From contig NZ_JAKCPW010000006.1 in NCBI RefSeq assembly GCF_021440085.1, forward strand, positions 310,001-374,000: DNA of 64,000 nucleotides, read 5' to 3'. Below the pieces are notes generated by a model, which was not told where the DNA came from, made no database searches, and was given only the letters and a program-made list of their open reading frames with translations. The stretch comes from Dyadobacter sp. CY261 (GTDB taxonomy: Bacteria > Bacteroidota > Bacteroidia > Cytophagales > Spirosomataceae). Positions 60,991 to 64,000 of the stretch are shown here, piece by piece; the first letter of the stretch is position 1; each line of letters begins with the position of its first letter. A program made the translations under genes and the position numbers.

Positions 60991-61008
60991 GCCGGAGATA
61001 ACTCCGGC
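60991..61008 (+). terminator. Hairpin after yciH (terminator-like, no T run)
   Basis: GCCGGAG-ATAA-CTCCGGC, a perfect 7-bp stem 21 bases after the stop. The usual T tract is absent: the 3' arm runs straight into the tandem repeats. Confidence 0.55.
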
Positions 61009-61160
61009 TCGGGCTTGAAGGACAACTCCGGCTCGAGCTTGAAAGACAACTCCGTCTCGGGCTTGAAGGACAACTCCGGCTCGGGCTTGAAGGATAACTC
61101 CGGCTCGGGCTCGAAGGACAACTCCGGTTTTGAAGGAAAACTCTGGTTTGGGCTTAGGAC
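61000..61160. repeat. 24-bp tandem repeat (minisatellite)
   Basis: Five full 24-bp units with consensus AACTCCGGCTCGGGCTTGAA GGAC (61000-61023, 61024-61047, 61048-61071, 61072-61095, 61096-61119). Two or more eroded units follow. Units differ at zero to two positions. The unit length is a multiple of three, so frames stay open on both strands (KDNSGSGL or ELSFKPEP repeats). The array lies between convergent genes; coding is not supported. Confidence 0.92.
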
Positions 61161-61220
61161 AACTCCTGTTTGGGTTTGCTTATTCCAACTTTGCATCAGT
61201 TGGAATAATCCCGGCTTCTG

Positions 61221-61661
61221 TTATAATGCTTTCGTGGTATCAATTTCGGTAGGCGCGGGCAGTGTAGAAGTTGGCGGAGTAGCGGGGCGGCTTGCTTCCA
61301 GTACCTCCACATTCGTCACAAAAAACTTGGTATCGCCATTCCAGGGCAGTGTGAAAAACTTTTCTTCGTAAGTCAACGACACCCGGTGGCCGTTTTTGAT
61401 CGCTTCTTCCAGCTTGGAGATCGCGTCCTTGTTCTTACCGCTCACCGAGAACACCCATTGCGATGAGTTCATCGTACCGTCGCCTTCGAAAAGACCGCCC
61501 ATTCGCAACTCGCCTTCGTAAGTTTTGAACATATAACCCCGGTTACTGAGCCTTGTCACATATCCTCCCCTCTTTCCTTCACTGTAATATCCAAAAGTGA
61601 TGTAATACAAAATTCCGAATATGATAGCCAGAAATATGGCGAATATGACCCATTTACGCAT
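61221..61661 (-). CDS. Membrane-anchored protein of unknown function
   Basis: This 146-residue protein has one N-terminal transmembrane segment (WVIFAIFLAIIFGILYYITF) and a soluble part with GGYVTRLSNRGYMFKTYEGE and SVSGKNKDAISKLEEAIKNG. The C-terminus is Pro/Thr/Ala-rich. Homologues in Bacteroidota are sometimes labelled 6-phosphogluconate dehydrogenase, which the sequence does not support. It follows the MacB-type permease on the same strand after 63 bases. Confidence 0.7.
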   Translation of the reverse strand: MRKWVIFAIFLAIIFGILYYITFGYYSEGKRGGYVTRLSNRGYMFKTYEGELRMGGLFEGDGTMNSSQWVFSVSGKNKDAISKLEEAIKNGHRVSLTYEEKFFTLPWNGDTKFFVTNVEVLEASRPATPPTSTLPAPTEIDTTKAL

Positions 61662-61724
61662 AACAGTCGATCAGTGTTGGTGATAGAAGCGAACTTCGCA
61701 AAACGCTTTGATTTTTCCTAGTTA

Positions 61725-62969
61725 TTATTTCGAGCGGATCGCGATCACCGGATCCATTCGCGCGGCGAGCATTGCGGGAATAATGCCCGAAAGCACGCCG
61801 ATGATACTCGACACACCCAGCCCGAGCAGAATATTACCCGGCGTCAAAAGGATTTCGAGCGAGCCCAGTTGGATGAATGAAAGCAGATATACCAAAAATA
61901 TGCCAACCAATCCACCGACAAGACTTAACATGACCGCTTCGAACAAAAACTGGAAAAGGATTGAATAGTTTTTAGCCCCCAACGATTTCTGGATCCCGAT
62001 CAGGTTTGTCCGCTCTTTTACTGATACAAACATGATATTGGCAATCCCGAAGCCGCCCACGAGGATCGAAAAGCTGCCGATGACCCACCCTGCAAGCGTT
62101 AGCACGGCGAACAAGCCAGAAATAGCCTCAGTTGCAGCTTCCGGACGGTTCAGAGAGAAATTATTGCCATCCAGCGGTTTAATACCTCGTTTGGTGCGCA
62201 TCAATCCCACAATCTCGGCTTCGACTTCCTTCATTCCCTCATCCTGGGGATAGCCTTTCACGACAATATCCGCGCTCCGTCGGCCGGATTGAAACAATTT
62301 AGAAAAAGAAGCAAACGGAATCAGGCAGATCTTGTCGGGACTGCCTCCGAAATCGACCAGGCTTTCTCCATTTTTCACACGCACGCCAACAATTGTAAAT
62401 TTGTGACCAGCCAGTTTGAACGCCTTTCCGACTGGGTCCTGGCCAGGGAAAAGTGCTTCGGCTATATCTGCGCCCACAATCGCCACATTTCTTGCATTAT
62501 TGGTTTCAAGCGGTATAAAATAGCGGCCAATCTGAATGGGAATGTCCGAGATCAGGTTGTATTCAAAAGACACCCCCTGTATTTGTGCAGTAATGCTGTT
62601 GGAGCCGTTTTTGAGCGTGGTATTGCCCCTGAAATCCATCACCGCTACCGCGCTGGCACTTTCCAGGTTATCATAGAGGTACTTATATTCGGAGTAAGTG
62701 GGCTCAGGCCACTGGAAATATTTCCACCATTGATATTCCCCGCCGAAGCCCCAGGGCCATTTTTGTACATAAATCACATTGTCGCCGATGAAGCTCAGGC
62801 TATCGCGGATGCTGCGTTCCAGCGAGTCCACAATCGTGAAAACGGCGACGATAGCGAAAATGCCGACGGTCACGCCCAGAAGCGATAGAATGGTACGGGT
62901 AATGTTGGATTTAAGGGCTCCCCAGGCAAACCTGAAACTCTCCCAGACCTGTCGTAAAAACTTCATCAT
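61725..62969 (-). CDS. MacB/FtsX-type ABC transporter permease
   Basis: From the ATG at 62969 (MMKFLRQVWE; the next ATG is three bases on) the product has 414 residues. It has an N-terminal helix (ILSLLGVTVGIFAIVAVFTI), a periplasmic MacB_PCD domain (NVAIVGADIAEALFPGQDPV; GKAFKLAGHKFTIVGV), and three C-terminal helices of the FtsX type with GFGIANIMFVSVKERTNLIG and SLGAKNYSIL. Such permeases move lipoproteins, peptides or lipids with a separate ATPase, which is not adjacent here. It starts about 125 bases from the divergent ggt gene. Confidence 0.88.
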   Translation of the reverse strand: MMKFLRQVWESFRFAWGALKSNITRTILSLLGVTVGIFAIVAVFTIVDSLERSIRDSLSFIGDNVIYVQKWPWGFGGEYQWWKYFQWPEPTYSEYKYLYDNLESASAVAVMDFRGNTTLKNGSNSITAQIQGVSFEYNLISDIPIQIGRYFIPLETNNARNVAIVGADIAEALFPGQDPVGKAFKLAGHKFTIVGVRVKNGESLVDFGGSPDKICLIPFASFSKLFQSGRRSADIVVKGYPQDEGMKEVEAEIVGLMRTKRGIKPLDGNNFSLNRPEAATEAISGLFAVLTLAGWVIGSFSILVGGFGIANIMFVSVKERTNLIGIQKSLGAKNYSILFQFLFEAVMLSLVGGLVGIFLVYLLSFIQLGSLEILLTPGNILLGLGVSSIIGVLSGIIPAMLAARMDPVIAIRSK

Positions 62970-63093
62970 GACGTTCGGACAATTTGAATTCAAAAGTTAG
63001 CGGATCGCCCCAATGCATCGAAATAAATTGGTACAAAAGGTAAGAAAAAGGGTTCGATTTAATAAATTACAACACTAACCTTAACACTCCTAT

Positions 63094-64000
63094 ATGAAAT
63101 TACGCTTTACGCTAATGCTTCTTGCCGGCATATTACCCGGCATTTCCAAAGCTCAGAAACCTGTTCAGGAATCCACCGGGTTTTACCAGTTCCTGTCTGA
63201 TGATCCCAATCAAAAGCCTTTTTTCAGCGACCGTAAAGGCGTCATAGCCCGAAGCGGAATGGTGGCCTCTGCCCATCCGGAAGCATCCAGGGTTGGGATC
63301 GACATTTTAAAGGCCGGAGGCAATGCGGTAGATGCCGCGGTAGCCGCGCAGTTTGCATTGGCAGTTGTGCATCCGTCGGCAGGCAATATTGGTGGCGGCG
63401 GATTCCTGGTTTTAAGGGATAAAGACGGTAAAAGTCACAGTATCGATTTTCGTGAAAAAGCACCAGGCAAAGGTCACGCTGATATGTATCTCGACAAAGA
63501 AGGCAATATTATACCCAAATCCAGCACACTGGGACGCCTTGCTTCCGGTGTGCCCGGGTCAGTCGACGGAATGGCGCAAGCCCATGCCAAATTTGGAAAA
63601 TTGAATTGGAAACAGGTACTGCAACCCGCTATCGACATCGCCAAAAATGGGGTCATACTCACCGAAAGGGAAGCACGCAGCCTTAATTCGATTAAAAAAG
63701 ATTTACAAAGCGTCAACCCGGGCTCTTCCTATTTTCTGAACCCGACGGGCAAAGACTGGGCTGCCGGCGATTTGTTGGTGCAGAAGGACTTGGCAAAAGT
63801 ATTAAAGCGCATTCAGAAAAAAGGGCGGGACGGCTTTTATGCCGGAAAAGTCGCAAAACGGCTTGTGAAGGACATTAATCATAACTCCGAAGGCATTATC
63901 AGTAAGCAGGATCTCGCCGACTACCATGCACAATGGCGCGAAACCATTACCGAAGGTTATAAGGGTTATAAAGTCATCACGATGGCACCGCCGTCGAGCG
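63094..64000 (+). CDS. ggt: Gamma-glutamyltransferase, 5' part only
   Basis: The frame begins at the ATG at 63094 and runs off the right edge (about 302 codons seen). The signal peptide is KLRFTLMLLAGILPGISKAQ, and the mature start is followed by GMVASAHPEASRVGIDILKA and GGNAVDAAVAAQFALAVVHP, then GNIGGGGFLVLR and DFREKAPGK. All are typical of the large subunit of GGT, which cleaves glutathione and gamma-glutamyl amides in the periplasm. The autoprocessing threonine lies beyond the window. Confidence 0.92.
   Translation, partial: MKLRFTLMLLAGILPGISKAQKPVQESTGFYQFLSDDPNQKPFFSDRKGVIARSGMVASAHPEASRVGIDILKAGGNAVDAAVAAQFALAVVHPSAGNIGGGGFLVLRDKDGKSHSIDFREKAPGKGHADMYLDKEGNIIPKSSTLGRLASGVPGSVDGMAQAHAKFGKLNWKQVLQPAIDIAKNGVILTEREARSLNSIKKDLQSVNPGSSYFLNPTGKDWAAGDLLVQKDLAKVLKRIQKKGRDGFYAGKVAKRLVKDINHNSEGIISKQDLADYHAQWRETITEGYKGYKVITMAPPSS

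Noticed and set aside
61000..61160. CRISPR array or coding repeat protein
   Set aside because: Units are directly adjacent with no spacers, so not CRISPR. The two repeat-containing frames (plus KDNSGSGL, minus ELSFKPEP) lack signals or family context and sit between convergent genes.
60978..61196. 72-codon minus-strand repeat protein as a gene
   Set aside because: It is almost entirely the minisatellite read in one frame; no ribosome site or homology cue.
1..64000. Insertion sequence or prophage
   Set aside because: No transposase, integrase, phage structural gene or flanking duplication was recognised on either strand.

Overview
The window looks like a chromosomal segment of a Bacteroidota bacterium of the order Cytophagales. 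The genus may be close to Dyadobacter, but that is inferred from gene content and roughly balanced base composition, not from a marker search. The evidence is: surface proteins with gliding/CHU_C-type C-terminal domains and a type A type IX secretion (T9SS) sorting tail; DUF5606 and DUF3127 proteins; an sdhC-sdhA-sdhB operon with one cytochrome b subunit; and several promoters of the Bacteroidota form TTG-N18-22-TAnnTTTG. No prophage, transposase, CRISPR array or rRNA was seen. Most of the window is core housekeeping sequence with short decayed accessory pieces in the gaps.

Layout. 1-1707: 5' end of a large secreted PKD-type protein running off the left edge (minus). 1889-4589: ribBA, a GNAT acetyltransferase and a heptose-7-phosphate kinase. 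4592-8907: outer-membrane protein, exported YdjC-like deacetylase, nucleotidyltransferase and lpdA. 9215-10289: prfB with its programmed +1 frameshift. 10393-10594: wreck of a toxin-antitoxin pair. 10587-18051: hydrolase, MHS-type transporter, DoxX protein, AraC regulator, sigma-2-only protein, DapA-like aldolase with a sodium:solute symporter, TVP38-type protein. 18153-25880: cystathionine synthase/lyase, DUF3127 protein with an SSB-like tail, crcB, AlbA_2 protein, DUF2795 protein, cutC, penicillin acylase, small membrane protein, OmpH/Skp-like protein. 25968-26440: broken Uma2 gene. 26551-30087: sdhCAB. 30378-36425: two tandem, mosaic T9SS surface proteins. 36553-38422: fabD, tRNA-Gln, TetR regulator. 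38520-41524: flippase and MlaFE-type ABC genes. 41587-48500: SDR, ROK kinase, polyprenyl-phosphate glycosyltransferase, SGNH esterase, GT-C-like membrane protein, murB. 48612-55243: SPOR-like lipoprotein, gmd, thioredoxin, engB, DUF5606, deoC, GT4, KAS III. 55315-64000: M1 peptidase, meaB, lipocalin-like lipoprotein, DUF4440 protein, 39-aa membrane peptide, lipid kinase, YciH, a 24-bp minisatellite, membrane-anchored protein, MacB-type permease, and the 5' end of ggt.

Themes. Envelope biogenesis dominates: heptose kinase, flippase, MlaFE, murB, gmd, three glycosyltransferase-type proteins, OmpH/Skp and T9SS cargo. Central metabolism is represented by lpdA, sdh, ribBA, fabD, deoC and meaB. I found no clearly new defence or mobile system. 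The best second-look items are the mosaic tandem surface proteins, the minisatellite next to a terminator hairpin, the sigma-2-only protein, the DUF3127 protein with an SSB-like tip, the ROK protein without its zinc motif, and the possible ALG10-like transferase close to a DPM1-like transferase. Coordinates of long ORFs were corrected where signal peptides, family N-termini or a terminator inside the ORF pointed to a later start.
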